64,000 bases of DNA. Source: PoT sp049331405. Lineage in GTDB: Bacteria > Planctomycetota > Planctomycetia > Isosphaerales > Isosphaeraceae. Below are positions 36,301 through 44,982 of this stretch, piece by piece. Made by a program: the position numbers and the translations under genes. Location of the stretch: the NCBI RefSeq assembly GCF_049331405.1, contig NZ_CP186274.1, positions 4,712,001-4,776,000 on the forward strand. The letters are read 5' to 3'. Below the pieces are notes generated by a model that saw nothing but the letters and a program-made list of their open reading frames with translations, made no database searches and was not told where the DNA came from. How positions within the stretch are numbered: the stretch's first letter is position 1; each line of letters starts with the position of its first letter.

Positions 36301-37666
36301 GTGCTTGCGGGTCGCGACGAAGGAGTTCGATGCAGAGCGAATTCAGGTCGTCGGGGACCTTGTCGGACCAGGCTCGGGGCGGGGGCGGCTCCTTGCGTTG
36401 CTTCTCCATGAGGACGGCGAGGAGTTCGCCCGTGAACGGGCGTCGGCCCGTCAACGCCTCGTAGAGCATGCCGCCGACGCTGTACCAGTCGGCCGCGGGG
36501 GTGAGCTGCGCCCCGGATGCCTGCTCGGGGGCCATGTAGGCCGCCGTCCCGACGAATTGCCCCTCGGTGCTGAGGTCTCGGGCGCTCCCCACGCGCGTGG
36601 CCATCAGGCCGAAGTCCATCAGGATCACGCGGCCCTCTCGGGTCACCATCACGTTCGAGGGCTTAATGTCGCGGTGCAACTTCCCCGCATGGTGCAAGGC
36701 GATGAGCCCATCGGTGAGCTGCTTCATGGCCGACCGCAGGCGAAGGTAGCCGTCGTCGCTGAGGGTGTCGGACTCTGCCTCGTCGCTGAGGGGGAGCACC
36801 GGGATCAGGTCCGATGTGAGATCGCCCGCGGACGGCTCGATGGCCCTGCCCGGCTCGAGCGCCGGACGAGGGACGCCGAAGGGCACCGGCTCTCCCGTCC
36901 AGGCCGAATCCTGGCCCAAGAGCAGGTTCCTGGCCGAGTGCCAGATGGATTGGCCGGCCTGCGGCCTCGGGCCGGTCCGGATGTGCTCGAGGAAGGTGAC
37001 ACCGTCGATGAGCTCCATCACGATGAACCATTCGCGGCCATCGAAAAGCAGCTCATACAGGCTGACGAGGTTCGGGTGCGAGACGTCGAGGAGGCCCCGG
37101 AACTCCTGCTTGAAACGGGCGACCGAGGTCACGTCGACCTGCTTCATCGTCTTGATGGCGACCATCACTTCTCGGCGCAGGTCGCGAGCCTTGTACACGA
37201 CCCCCATGCCGCCACTGCCGAGGACACCGACGATCTCGTAGCCTTCGAGCGTCGGATACCCCGAGAACGAATCGAGCTGCAGCTCGACCGGCTCTCTCCC
37301 GCCGACGCTCCGGGGCCGGGAGAGCGAGGAGGAGGATTCCTCCAGGCTCCCCTGCTCGATCGCGCCATGAATCATGAACAGATCTTCGAGCGGCGTGGCG
37401 AAGCCGGGGAACCGGGACTGGAACTCGCTGAGAGCGGGAGACTCGCCGCGTTCCTCGCGCAGGACCACCTCATGGTAGATGAGGTCGAGCAATCCGTCGG
37501 GATCGGACGCGAGCGATGGGTATTTCTCGAGATAGGCCTCGACGTGGAAGGAGTCGCCTCGAGCCGCTCGACGTCGTTGGTCGGCCATCAGGACCTGGAT
37601 CGCGGGGAGGAAATCCGCCCTTTCCTCCTCGGGGGGGAGCGATCGCTCCGGGCCGGAATCAGTCAT
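33395..37666 (-). CDS. Giant Ser/Thr protein kinase with AAA ATPase and TPR regions
   Basis: 1423 residues from the ATG at 37666, whose ATGACTGA overlaps the sigma factor stop. An N-terminal helical region (to 110) precedes a kinase domain (about 142-465) with GSGGMGVVYKA, HRDIKPSNVM, DFGLMAT and APEQASG motifs. Roughly 80 extra residues (about 232-315) interrupt the kinase between the hinge and the catalytic loop. A P-loop ATPase (FVGRESQRAEL, GQSGVGKTALVGRF, near 510-530) and long helical TPR-like repeats follow, as in PknK/adenylate-cyclase-type AAA proteins. It probably phosphorylates or controls the coupled sigma factor pathway; that is inferred. Confidence 0.9.
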   Translation of the reverse strand: MTDSGPERSLPPEEERADFLPAIQVLMADQRRRAARGDSFHVEAYLEKYPSLASDPDGLLDLIYHEVVLREERGESPALSEFQSRFPGFATPLEDLFMIHGAIEQGSLEESSSSLSRPRSVGGREPVELQLDSFSGYPTLEGYEIVGVLGSGGMGVVYKARDLRREVMVAIKTMKQVDVTSVARFKQEFRGLLDVSHPNLVSLYELLFDGREWFIVMELIDGVTFLEHIRTGPRPQAGQSIWHSARNLLLGQDSAWTGEPVPFGVPRPALEPGRAIEPSAGDLTSDLIPVLPLSDEAESDTLSDDGYLRLRSAMKQLTDGLIALHHAGKLHRDIKPSNVMVTREGRVILMDFGLMATRVGSARDLSTEGQFVGTAAYMAPEQASGAQLTPAADWYSVGGMLYEALTGRRPFTGELLAVLMEKQRKEPPPPRAWSDKVPDDLNSLCIELLRRDPQARPTGPDVLSRLGATPVAEQLPPTAEITTPSGQQPFVGRESQRAELGKAFEATTQGHTVLVFVQGQSGVGKTALVGRFLDDLAQRPDTVVLAGRCYERESVPYKALDSLIDALSRYLRHLPPHEAEALLPRDVGPLIRVFPVLGRVPSASGSPRRSAPIPDPQELRRRAYAALRELLGRLGDRKSLVLAIDDLQWGDQDSLAVLTEILRSPEPPVLLLLACFRSEEMHESPFLLAMREGPIPKSVECRDLVVGPLSKDESRALARLLVTSEDANVEQRSEIIAREAAGNPLFVAELARSAQSQETGEALAHEPGKALALDEVLWSRVLRLPIEARKLLAVVAVLGGTIRADLAWQCLNEPGDERAALSLLRTGRLIRVSGRSSDVDQLEAYHDRVREAVVAHLSPIEKKECHGRLATVLEAAGEGDHEVLGVNYREAGDLKRAGVHFGRAADEAVEALAFERASTLYRTALELGPESPQEAQRLRVSLAESLANAGRGADAAQEYLKSCEGASRSGGLELRRRAAMQHLISGHIDRGLETMRDVLASVGMTLPTSARRAMISMLWHRTRLAMQGLRFRPRTVDEIPAAVLTKVDVCWSAAIGLSNVDWIRGADFHARCLLLTLQAGEPSRVARSFSLEAAQTATAGVTAHKKTAKLLNTASTLAENSGQPYAIGMALLAEGVSSYLECRWTAALAACDRAEVYFREHCTGVSWELDTIHAYALWALSHQGHWAELARRFPLLINEARERGDLYAVMNLSTYIRTVVMLGADEPKTAREEAEKIEEQWSHDGNHVQHNDFIWSLIQVDLYSGDGAGAWERLSNYWPDLARSLLLRVQFIRVAMVGIRARCALAAHRNDPKLVRSAEKDAARLERERLPWADAQALMIRATLAEISGRRSEAKAKLEQAASRFRDCDMFLCASVAERRLGEIQGGPEGAALVRKSDEWLTGQGVVNPSRVADLFAPGFPHR

Positions 37667-38252
37667 CGTCGGATCCATCGAGCCCGATTTCGCGTGAGAC
37701 GCGGTCGACGGCGCGGGCGAGCTTCTTGCGCAAGGCCTCGGCGCTGCCCCCCTCATCCGCGGCGATCGCCGCCCATTCGTCGCCGTCCTGCCGGCGTTCG
37801 AGGAGCCGGCGCTCCTCCTCGCTCATCCTGGAACGCGCGGCCTCGAGCAATTCGCGGGCGGCGACGACGCGGCTCGGCGTGCCGCCGCGATCGGCGACGA
37901 CCTCGGCCCAGACCTCCCCCTGCTCGACCCTGCGGACGTCGCGACGGGCCGCTCGCTGGCCCTGCGCCTGGTTGGCCAGCTTGTTCCGGGCCATGGTTGC
38001 AAGCAAGCGGAGCAACTGGTCGGGCGTGTCGAGCTCGTACTGCCCCAGGGCGGCCCTGACGAAGAAGCTCGCCATGACCGACTGGCAGATATCCATCGAA
38101 TCCAGCAGTCGGCCGAGCCGGGGGTCGGACAGACGAACGCGAGCCGCTCGGCGGACCATCGGCTCATACCGCTTGACCAGCTCCGCCGCGGCCGCTTCCT
38201 CGCCGGCGCGGACGCGATCGATCAGGGCCTGGAAAGACTCGGTCTCCGACAT
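37659..38252 (-). CDS. ECF RNA polymerase sigma factor
   Basis: 197 residues from the ATG at 38252 with GGGGGAGC just upstream. Sigma region 2 is seen in LIDRVRAGEEAAAAELVKRY, RRAARVRLSDPRLGR, LLDSMDICQSVMASFF. Region 4 follows: RMSEEERRLLERRQDGDEWA then GGSAEALRKKLARAVDRV. This is the sigma-70 ECF-like subfamily often paired with Ser/Thr kinases in planctomycetes. Its stop overlaps the kinase start by 8 bp, so both are made together. No anti-sigma gene is visible. Confidence 0.9.
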   Translation of the reverse strand: MSETESFQALIDRVRAGEEAAAAELVKRYEPMVRRAARVRLSDPRLGRLLDSMDICQSVMASFFVRAALGQYELDTPDQLLRLLATMARNKLANQAQGQRAARRDVRRVEQGEVWAEVVADRGGTPSRVVAARELLEAARSRMSEEERRLLERRQDGDEWAAIAADEGGSAEALRKKLARAVDRVSREIGLDGSDDD

Positions 38253-38707
38253 CGTAAGCTCCCCCGGACAAGGCTCGTATCCGACGATCTCGATCCGACA
38301 CAACGCCAACTGACAATTCCACGAACGAACGACGGGAACCCCTTGTGAACAAGATGTCAGGAAAGCGTCGACCTGTTGAGTTGAAGATTTTAACTCAAGG
38401 CCACGCCCCGACCAATCCTCATCCCCGTCGAACCGGAAGCTAATTGCGCAATACGAGACGGTTTCGACCAATTACGCCCCATCTCACGAACGTGACGACC
38501 ATGCCCGGATTGGGCGGGTTTTGTCGTCGTCCAAGAAGTCTGCCTACCTGGGATCCGCAAAACGTTGAATCCATGAGTTCGATCTTATCTAGAATTCACG
38601 GTCGTTTTATCTCCGCCCCCTATCCTTCTCGACGTCAACCCCGACGTGTCCGACTGCCCCTGTCCGGGCAAGTTCGAAGGCGTCCGGAGATCTCGGGAGT
38701 GAAAATC
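38253..38707. other. Divergent intergenic region
   Basis: About 455 bp between the divergently transcribed sigma factor and the BASS transporter. Frames present here have no family character. Promoters for both directions are expected; I see no convincing palindrome. Confidence 0.4.
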
Positions 38708-39859
38708 ATGGCGGATCATTCGGGAACATCGGGACGGCTGGGCCACTGGATTCATCAACACTTCCTCTGGCTGATGGTCGGGTCATATGCCATCGCCGCA
38801 TGCGTGCCTGCTCCCGGCCTCTGGATCCGAGAGGTGGCCTGGCACGTCGCATTTCCCGGGTTCGGGACGATGAAGGTCAGCCTGTCGATGCTGATGCTCA
38901 CGGCCCTGCTCCTGAACGCGGGGCTTGGTGTTGATATCGCTCATCTACGCAAGCTTGCAAGGAACCCCTGGCCGCTTTGCGTAGGACTGCTCGCGAATCT
39001 CGTGATCCCCGTGGTTTTTATTTTCGCGGTGACCCGAGCGATGGGCTCCTGGCACAATGCGGACGAGGTCCAGAGCATTCTCGTGGGCCTCGCGTTGGTC
39101 GGCTCGATGCCGATCGCCGGCTCCTCGACGGCCTGGGCCCAGAATGCCGACGGCGAGCTCGCGCTCAGCCTGGGCCTGGTCCTCTTCTCGACCCTGCTCA
39201 GCCCTCTGACGACGCCCCTCGCCCTTCATTCCGTCGGATTGATGGCGAGCGGGGAATACGCGACCGACCTCCACGAACTGGCAGGCGGCGGGACAGGGAT
39301 GTTCCTCACACTCTGCGTTTTGGCTCCCTCATTGATCGGGATTGCGCTACGTCCCGCGATCGGGCCGAAGCGTATCGCGGCGGCAAAGCCCCGCCTCAAG
39401 CTCTTGAACTCGTTGGTCCTGCTGACTCTCAACTACTCGAACGCCTCGGTCTCGCTGCCCCAGGTCTTCCGCGACTTCGACGCCGACTTCCTCGCCATTA
39501 CTCTCGGGATCGTGACGACCCTCTGCGTCCTCACGTTCACGGCCGGCGGGGTCATCTCGCGGGTCCTGAAGGGTTCTCCGGCCGAGCGGGCCTCTCTGAT
39601 GTTCGGCCTCGGCATGAATAACAACGGCACGGGGATGGTCCTCGCCTCGTTGACGCTGGCGCATCACCCGCGGGTCATGCTCCCGATCATCTTCTACAAC
39701 CTCGTCCAGCACCTCGTCGCTGGCCTCGTCGACCGCCGCTTCACCCCGAACGCCCGGCCGGGCCACCAGGCCCCCGAGGGGATTCGCCAGGATCGGTTGC
39801 ACGACAAGGCCGTCCATCCCTCGATGCCCGGGTACCTGGAAGCCGCGACCGGTCGATAA
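38708..39859 (+). CDS. Bile acid:sodium symporter (BASS) family transporter
   Basis: 383 residues from the ATG at 38708 with GGGAGTG upstream. About nine to ten membrane segments. Family signatures: MLMLTALLLNAGLGVDIAHL, LVGSMPIAGSSTAWAQNADG and GLGMNNNGTGMVLASLTLA, the last being the crossing-helix motif that binds sodium. Members move organic anions with sodium. The C-terminus (after about 350) is a hydrophilic tail. Substrate unknown. Confidence 0.85.
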   Translation: MADHSGTSGRLGHWIHQHFLWLMVGSYAIAACVPAPGLWIREVAWHVAFPGFGTMKVSLSMLMLTALLLNAGLGVDIAHLRKLARNPWPLCVGLLANLVIPVVFIFAVTRAMGSWHNADEVQSILVGLALVGSMPIAGSSTAWAQNADGELALSLGLVLFSTLLSPLTTPLALHSVGLMASGEYATDLHELAGGGTGMFLTLCVLAPSLIGIALRPAIGPKRIAAAKPRLKLLNSLVLLTLNYSNASVSLPQVFRDFDADFLAITLGIVTTLCVLTFTAGGVISRVLKGSPAERASLMFGLGMNNNGTGMVLASLTLAHHPRVMLPIIFYNLVQHLVAGLVDRRFTPNARPGHQAPEGIRQDRLHDKAVHPSMPGYLEAATGR

Positions 39860-39986
39860 GCACGAATTTATCTTCGTTTCATCTTCGGTTTAGCGTGAGA
39901 CTTTAGCCTCATCCCGCGACCCGGGAGCCCTCGAAACGGAACGCAGGGCCTTCCGGCGAGCACTCGAACCGTCCAGGAGGAATCCG

Positions 39987-40466
39987 ATGCGGAAGTGGAT
40001 CCGGAAGAGCATGCTGCTTGCGTCCATCCTCGCGACCTCGGCGGCCCTGACCCAGGCCGAAGAGAAAGAGGTACCGCTGAACGAGGTCCCGGAAGCCGTC
40101 CTCAAGAGCGTCAAGGGGAAGTTCCCCAAGGCCGAGCTCAAAAAGGCGGAGAAGGAAGTCGAGGACGGCGAGACGACCTTCGAGCTATCGCTCACGAGCG
40201 AAGGCAAGAAGATGGACGTCGCGCTCAAGGAAGACGGCTCGATCATCGAGGTCGAGACCCAGATCAAGGCCAGCGACCTCCCCGAAGCGGTCACCAAGAC
40301 CCTCATGGCTAAATACCCCAAGGCCACCATCAAGAAGGCCGAGGAGATCGCCAAGGACAAGAAGACCTCCTACGAGGTCGTCCTCGTCGATGGCAAGGAA
40401 AAGCATGAAGTCCTCGTTGATGCGACGGGCAAGATCGTCAAGGATGAGGAAGAGGACGACGATTGA
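39987..40466 (+). CDS. Exported protein with two PepSY-like domains
   Basis: 159 residues with a signal peptide (RKSMLLASILATSAALTQAE). Two similar units follow: VPLNEVPEAVLKSVKGKFPK and the later SDLPEAVTKTLMAKYPKATI, each continuing into a beta hairpin (VALKEDGSIIEVETQIK; VLVDATGKIVKDEEE). This is the PepSY-like/DUF2874 duplication. Such proteins often accompany two-component systems sensing envelope state. It lies about 180 bp before the OmpR-type regulator, with a strong hairpin between. Confidence 0.8.
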   Translation: MRKWIRKSMLLASILATSAALTQAEEKEVPLNEVPEAVLKSVKGKFPKAELKKAEKEVEDGETTFELSLTSEGKKMDVALKEDGSIIEVETQIKASDLPEAVTKTLMAKYPKATIKKAEEIAKDKKTSYEVVLVDGKEKHEVLVDATGKIVKDEEEDDD

Positions 40467-40498
40467 TCGCGGCCTCCTGACCTTGCCTTGAAACCCGC

Positions 40499-40559
40499 GA
40501 CGGCCCAGACACGTCAGGCTCGGCCCCCTCGATGAGATGAGGGGGCGAGACGGGCCGTC
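40499..40559. terminator. Two-tier stem-loop after the PepSY gene
   Basis: The outer arms GACGGCCC/GGGCCGTC (40499-40506 with 40552-40559) enclose an inner stem CTCG-CCCCCTC/GAGGGGG-CGAG (40524-40530 with 40539-40545 at its core). No U-run follows. It could terminate or attenuate read-through from the PepSY gene into the two-component genes. Confidence 0.5.
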
Positions 40560-40649
40560 GGCGGCGCTGCCCGAGTCTCGGGTTGACGACCGTTGCGAGC
40601 CGTCGAAAATTGACGTCGGACCCTTGGACTGATGTTTCGGGTGACCGCA

Positions 40650-41342
40650 ATGAGCTTCCGGATCCTGGTGGTCGAGGATGAGATGGAGCTGGCCGACTTC
40701 GTCGTCCGAGGCCTGCGCGAGGAAGGGTTCCATGTCGAGCACGCGGCCGACGGCGACGAAGCCTGGGGACGCCTGCAGTCGAGCGAGTGGGACCTGATCC
40801 TGCTCGACTGGTGGCTCCCGAACACGGACGGACTCGCCCTGCTCAAACGCTTCCGGCAGGCGAACGGCACGACCCCCGTCCTGTTCCTCACCGCTCGCGA
40901 CACCGTCGGCGACCGGGTCCGCGGGCTCGACGGAGGGGCCGATGATTACCTCTGCAAACCATTTGCCTTCGACGAGTTGCTCGCCCGCGTCCGGGCCCTG
41001 CTCCGCCGCCACGATCGGGCCCCCGCGCTGACGATCGGCTTCGCCGACGTCACGGTGGACCTGGCATCGCAGAAGGCCCAGCGAGCCGGCCAGCCGCTCG
41101 AGCTGAAGACCAAGGAACTCGCGCTCCTGATCTTCTTCCTGCGACACCCGAGGCAGGTGCTCTCGCGAACCCGGATCTACGACCACGTCTGGGAAGAGAG
41201 CTTCGATGGGCTCTCGAACACCCTGGAAGTCCACGTGATGGAGCTTCGGCGCAAGCTCGAAGCCCTGGGGCCACGGATCATCAACACGGTCCGCGGCCGT
41301 GGCTATGTGCTTGAAGACGCCGGGACGAAGGAGGGTTCATGA
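40650..41342 (+). CDS. OmpR-family response regulator
   Basis: 230 residues from ATG 40650 (MSFRILVVEDEMELADFVVR); an ATG at 40632 adds six. The receiver domain has the acidic pair (VVEDE), phospho-acceptor in DLILLDWWLPNTDGL, TAR and KPFAF. The C-terminal winged helix is complete (LKTKELALLIFFLRHPRQVL, SNTLEVHVMELRRKLEALG, INTVRGRGYVLED). It overlaps the histidine kinase gene by 4 bp (ATGA). A damaged close paralogue lies at 44272. Confidence 0.95.
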   Translation: MSFRILVVEDEMELADFVVRGLREEGFHVEHAADGDEAWGRLQSSEWDLILLDWWLPNTDGLALLKRFRQANGTTPVLFLTARDTVGDRVRGLDGGADDYLCKPFAFDELLARVRALLRRHDRAPALTIGFADVTVDLASQKAQRAGQPLELKTKELALLIFFLRHPRQVLSRTRIYDHVWEESFDGLSNTLEVHVMELRRKLEALGPRIINTVRGRGYVLEDAGTKEGS

Positions 41343-42871
41343 GCCTGACCGGTCGCTTCTCGGCCCTCGTGCTCGGCACCGTCGGGCTGATCCTGCTCGG
41401 ATTCTCGTTCACGCTCTATATGGCGGCGAGCATCTACCTTCATCGACAGATGGGCGAGCGGCTGACCTCGGCGCTCGCCATCCTCGCGGCAGCCGCCGAG
41501 ATCCACCCCGACAGCGTCGAGTGGGAGCCCCAGGAGCGGGCCCTCCCCCTCGGCCAGGAGGCGGGGGAAGAACGACTGCGCTGGATGGTCTTCGACGATC
41601 GAGGCCACCGCATCGACCACTCGCGGAACCTCAACGACAGCGAGCTCACGCCCGCCTGGACCCCGAAAACCGGCGGCCGCAACCTGCCGTCGAGGCTCCG
41701 CGATCGACAGGGGCGGTCCTGGCGCGTCGCCCAGCGCGTGATCCTGCCGAACACACCGCGAGCCACCGGCTCGGAAGGGGCGAGTCACCTCGATGGCTCC
41801 AAGCCGCCGGACCCGGCCGAGGCGGTCTACCCGTCACTCGTCCTGACGGCCTGCGCCCCAATGGAGCCGATCCGAGCCACGCTCTCGACGCTCCTGGCCC
41901 TGCTCACCGCCCTCAGCCTGGGGATCTGGTCGGCCACGGCATTGGTCTGCCGCCGGCTCTCCAAGCGGGCGCTCCGCCCGCTCGCCCAGCTCGCCGACTC
42001 CGCGAGGAGCCTGGACGCCACCGAGCCGGGATGGAGGCTCGACGAGGCCCGCACTGGCGATGAGTTGGAGGAACTCGGCGAGTCATTCAACAGCCTGCTC
42101 TCACGCCTTCACGTGGCCTATGAACAGCAGAGGCGGTTCAGCAGCCACGCCTCGCACCAGTTGCGGACGCCCCTCACCGTCCTGATCGGCCAGCTCGAGG
42201 TTGCGCTCCGCCACGACCGAAGCGGCGAAGAGTACCGCCGGGCCCTGCGGTCGGCCCTCGGCCGGGCCATGCAGCTCGGTCAGATCGTCGAGGCCCTCCT
42301 CTTCCTCGCGCGGAGCGAGGCCGAAAGCGAACTCCCCGGCCGAGAGACCCTCGACCTCAACACCTGGCTTGGAGACCACCTCGCCAGCCGAAGCGCCGGC
42401 GCGACTCACTCCAACATCGAGCTCCATCTTCAAACCAACGGCCCGGCCTGGGTTCACGTCCACCCCGTCTTGCTCGGACAGTTGCTGGACAACCTGATCG
42501 ACAACGCCGAGAAGTATGGGGTTTCGGCGGCTCCGATCCGGGTGAGGGTCTCGCGCGAGAATAGCATGGTGATCCTCGGCGTCGAGGACGAAGGGCACGG
42601 GATCGCCCCTTCGGACCTGCCCCGGGTTTTCGAGCCCTTCTATCGGGCGAGTTCCGCCCGCAGGCCGACGAGCCAGGGGGTGGGCTTGGGCCTGGCGATC
42701 GTGCATCGGATCGCGACGGTCCTCGGCGGCAGGGTGGAGGTCCAGAGCGAGCTCGGGCGTGGTTGCCGGTTCGAGTGTCACCTCCCCGCCGCGAACCCCG
42801 ACGAGGCGAAGCTCGGCACAGAATCGGATCCCTTCGAAGCCCCGGAACTGCCGGAGGGGGCGAGGCGCTAA
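41339..42871 (+). CDS. Sensor histidine kinase
   Basis: 510 residues. Two membrane segments (LGTVGLILLGFSFTLYMAAS near 15-34 and LLALLTALSLGIWSATALV near 185-203) flank a periplasmic sensor region. HAMP is followed by HisKA (RFSSHASHQLRTPLTVLIGQ with the phospho-His) and HATPase_c (LDNLIDNAEKYG, VEDEGHGIAPSDL, GVGLGLAIVHRIA). It pairs with the OmpR regulator by an ATGA overlap. The upstream PepSY-like protein may supply or modulate its signal; this is inferred. Confidence 0.95.
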   Translation: MSLTGRFSALVLGTVGLILLGFSFTLYMAASIYLHRQMGERLTSALAILAAAAEIHPDSVEWEPQERALPLGQEAGEERLRWMVFDDRGHRIDHSRNLNDSELTPAWTPKTGGRNLPSRLRDRQGRSWRVAQRVILPNTPRATGSEGASHLDGSKPPDPAEAVYPSLVLTACAPMEPIRATLSTLLALLTALSLGIWSATALVCRRLSKRALRPLAQLADSARSLDATEPGWRLDEARTGDELEELGESFNSLLSRLHVAYEQQRRFSSHASHQLRTPLTVLIGQLEVALRHDRSGEEYRRALRSALGRAMQLGQIVEALLFLARSEAESELPGRETLDLNTWLGDHLASRSAGATHSNIELHLQTNGPAWVHVHPVLLGQLLDNLIDNAEKYGVSAAPIRVRVSRENSMVILGVEDEGHGIAPSDLPRVFEPFYRASSARRPTSQGVGLGLAIVHRIATVLGGRVEVQSELGRGCRFECHLPAANPDEAKLGTESDPFEAPELPEGARR

Positions 42872-42935
42872 TGCCTCGCCCCCTCCCGGTGTTACGCCTA
42901 TCATTCAAGTCTCGCAGTCGACCCGGAGATGAGTT

Positions 42936-43695
42936 TCACTTCTTGATTTCGAAGCGATCATCTTCCTCGCCTTCGTCCGTGACCTGGCGGATGACGAAGG
43001 TCGAGCCGTCGATGTCGGCCAGGGTCAGCGAGTGAATATTGAAAATATGCTTGTTCGTAAATTCCTACTAAGACGACGGGTCGTCTTGCTGTTCGAGGTC
43101 GTAGAGGTGCTGCCCGCCGGCGCCGGTCACCACGTAAATCTCCCCTTCGAGGCTCGTGTCCGACTTGCCGTCGAACGACTTATCCAGCGTCCACTTGCCG
43201 TCGACGTACCGCATCTTGGACACTTTCCCGTCCATGTCGACGGACGGGACCGCGCCCGTCTCGGCGGAAGGGACGAACCGAAGCGGATACGAGCGCTGGT
43301 AGTTGTGAACGTGGCCGTTGAAGACCACATCGACGTTCCTCGCCTCGAACAGGATTCGCATGTACTGCTCGTCGAAGTGGTGCTTGGACGAGTTGAAGCC
43401 GGACTGGTGGAAGCTGACGAATCGCCAGGTCGAGCCCTTGGCCGCGGCGAGGTCGTTGGCGACCCACTCCTGCAACTCGCGGTTCGTCCAGTCCACCGTC
43501 GCGTTCGCGTCGAGCACGGTCCAGTGGGCGTTGCCGTAGTTGAACGAGAAGTTGGCCATGCGGGGGAAGGCCTTGACCGCCGTCTTGGTGAATGCCTTCA
43601 CATGCTCGTCGGAGCCGATCAGGGGCGCGACGAGCGGGCCGCCGACCTCGCCGTTCGGTCCATTCTGCGGCTGGACCCAGCAATGAATGCTCCAC
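42936..43695 (-). pseudogene. Metallophosphoesterase (purple acid phosphatase-like), 5'-truncated and interrupted
   Basis: The C-terminal half of a calcineurin-like phosphoesterase is clear: FSFNYGNAHWTVLDANATVD, FVSFHQSGFNSSKHHFDE, VDVVFNGHVHNYQRSYPLRF. After EQQDDPSS come two adjacent TAG codons at about 43062-43067. The same frame then continues with a natural family ending (EFTNKHIFNIHSLTLADIDG, and DDRFEIKK) to a TGA at 42936. On the other side the reading frame runs into the IS200-type repeat at 43696, and the N-terminal metal-binding half is absent. The gene is dead by truncation and nonsense. Confidence 0.8.
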
Positions 43696-44269
43696 CGCCT
43701 AAAGGCGAGGGCTTCGTTGTTCGGGACTCGAGTCCCTTTCCGAGCGAAGCTCGGCACGAGGTCCACCCTCCGGAGGCGGGCTAAAGTTCCTCCCCTTCCA
43801 CGCGGAAATCCCCAGGCCCGGGCCTCCCTTGATTCGTGATGCATTCGGCCGCCACCTGATCCGTCACGTTACCGCTGCTGCAGCGGAAGTACCCCGCGCC
43901 CACACGTGACGGCCCCAGAACTGCTTCCGCAGCGGCCCGAACTCCTGCGGCATACGGTACGCCGTCTTGCTCTTCAATCGCTGCACCAGCCGGCTGATCG
44001 TCACCTGCGGCGGGATCGACACCAGCAGGTGCACGTGGTCCTTGCTCACATCCCCCTTCAAGATATGCACGTCCATACCGCCGCAGACCTCGCGGATCAG
44101 CTCCCGAACTCGCTGCCCGATCGGCCCTACGAGCACCGGCCTGCGATACTTCGTCACCCAGACCAGGTGGAGATGGATCTCGAACACGCTGTGTGCCCCA
44201 TGACGGTACTCGCTCATGGGGGCTATCTTACCGCAACGGCACGCTAAAGCCGTCGCCTAAAGGCAAGGG
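43696..44269 (-). mobile_element. IS200/IS605-type element remnant
   Basis: A TnpA pseudogene lies between two direct copies of CGCCTAAAGGCRAGGG (43696-43711 and 44254-44269). Such paired words with short foldbacks next to them fit the cleavage and recognition ends of IS200/IS605 elements. The left copy interrupts the phosphoesterase pseudogene, and the right copy abuts the frameshifted response regulator end. Confidence 0.6.
43781..44217 (-). pseudogene. IS200-family transposase TnpA, frameshifted and lacking catalytic Tyr
   Basis: From an ATG at 44217: SEYRHGAHSVFEIHLHLVWV, TKYRRPVL, and the HUH motif SKDHVHLLVSIPP, ending early at 43864 with TSAAAAVT. Restoring one G near 43889-43896 gives the family end GYFRCSSGNVTDQVAAECIT to the stop at 43781. 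At the place where the family has Tyr (EYI) this copy has Cys (ECI), so the enzyme would be inactive even with the frame restored. It is unlike the copy at 17695 in sequence. Confidence 0.75.
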
Positions 44270-44271
44270 TT

Positions 44272-44982
44272 TTAACCCACCCAGCATGCGACAATAATCG
44301 CCGCGGAACCGTGATTTGCCGAGGAAATAGCCCTCGCCGGCCGATTGTGGATGAGGCGAGGCCCGACAGCCTCGAGCTTGCGTCGGAGTTCCTTGAGGTG
44401 GACCTCGAAGGTGTTGGACGTCGTGTCGAAATCCTCGTTCCAGACCCCCTCATCGATGCGATTGCGGCTGAGAATCTGGCCGGGATGGCGAAGGAAGAAG
44501 AACAGCAGGGCCAATTCCTTGGCGGTGAAGTCGAGATCCTGGCCCGCGCGCTGCCCCTTCTGCGAGACAAGGTCGACGCTGACGTCCCCGTGGCGGACGA
44601 TCATGTTCGACGGCCGCTCGCGACGACAGGCCAGGGCCCGGACGCGGGCGAGGAGTTCCGCGAAGGCGAACGGCTTGCAGAGATAATCATCCGCCCCGAC
44701 ATCGAGCCCCTCGCCCCGATCGTGGACCTCGTCTCGCGCGGTGAGGAAGATGACCGGGGCGTCGCCACCGGAGAGCCGATAGCCCTTGAGCAGGCTCAAT
44801 CTGTCCTGACGGGGGAGTCCCCAGTCGAGCAGGATCAGGTCCAAGGAGCGATCCTTGAGCATCCGGCCCCCCTGGAGGCCGTCCAGGGCGTGCTCGACGG
44901 AGAAACCTTCCTCGGCGAGACCATTGATGATGAACTCGGCGAAGTCGAGTTCATCATCGATGATCAAGACGGAAAGGGCCAT
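44272..44982 (-). pseudogene. OmpR-family response regulator with frameshifted wing
   Basis: From an ATG at 44982 (MALSVLIIDDELDFAEFIIN): receiver with DLILLDWGLPRQDRLSLLKG, TAR and KPFAFAELLARVRAL, and a winged helix (FTAKELALLFFFLRHPGQIL, SNTFEVHLKELRRKLEAVG). After PRLIH the frame diverges. The neighbouring frame gives GEGYFLG, the expected wing, so one base is missing near 44338-44348. No histidine kinase gene follows; the IS200 remnant does. It is a close paralogue of the regulator at 40650. A truncated but active protein cannot be excluded. Confidence 0.6.

Noticed and set aside
36134..38059. 641-codon plus-strand frame
   Set aside because: Antisense to the kinase and sigma genes, whose motifs are unambiguous.
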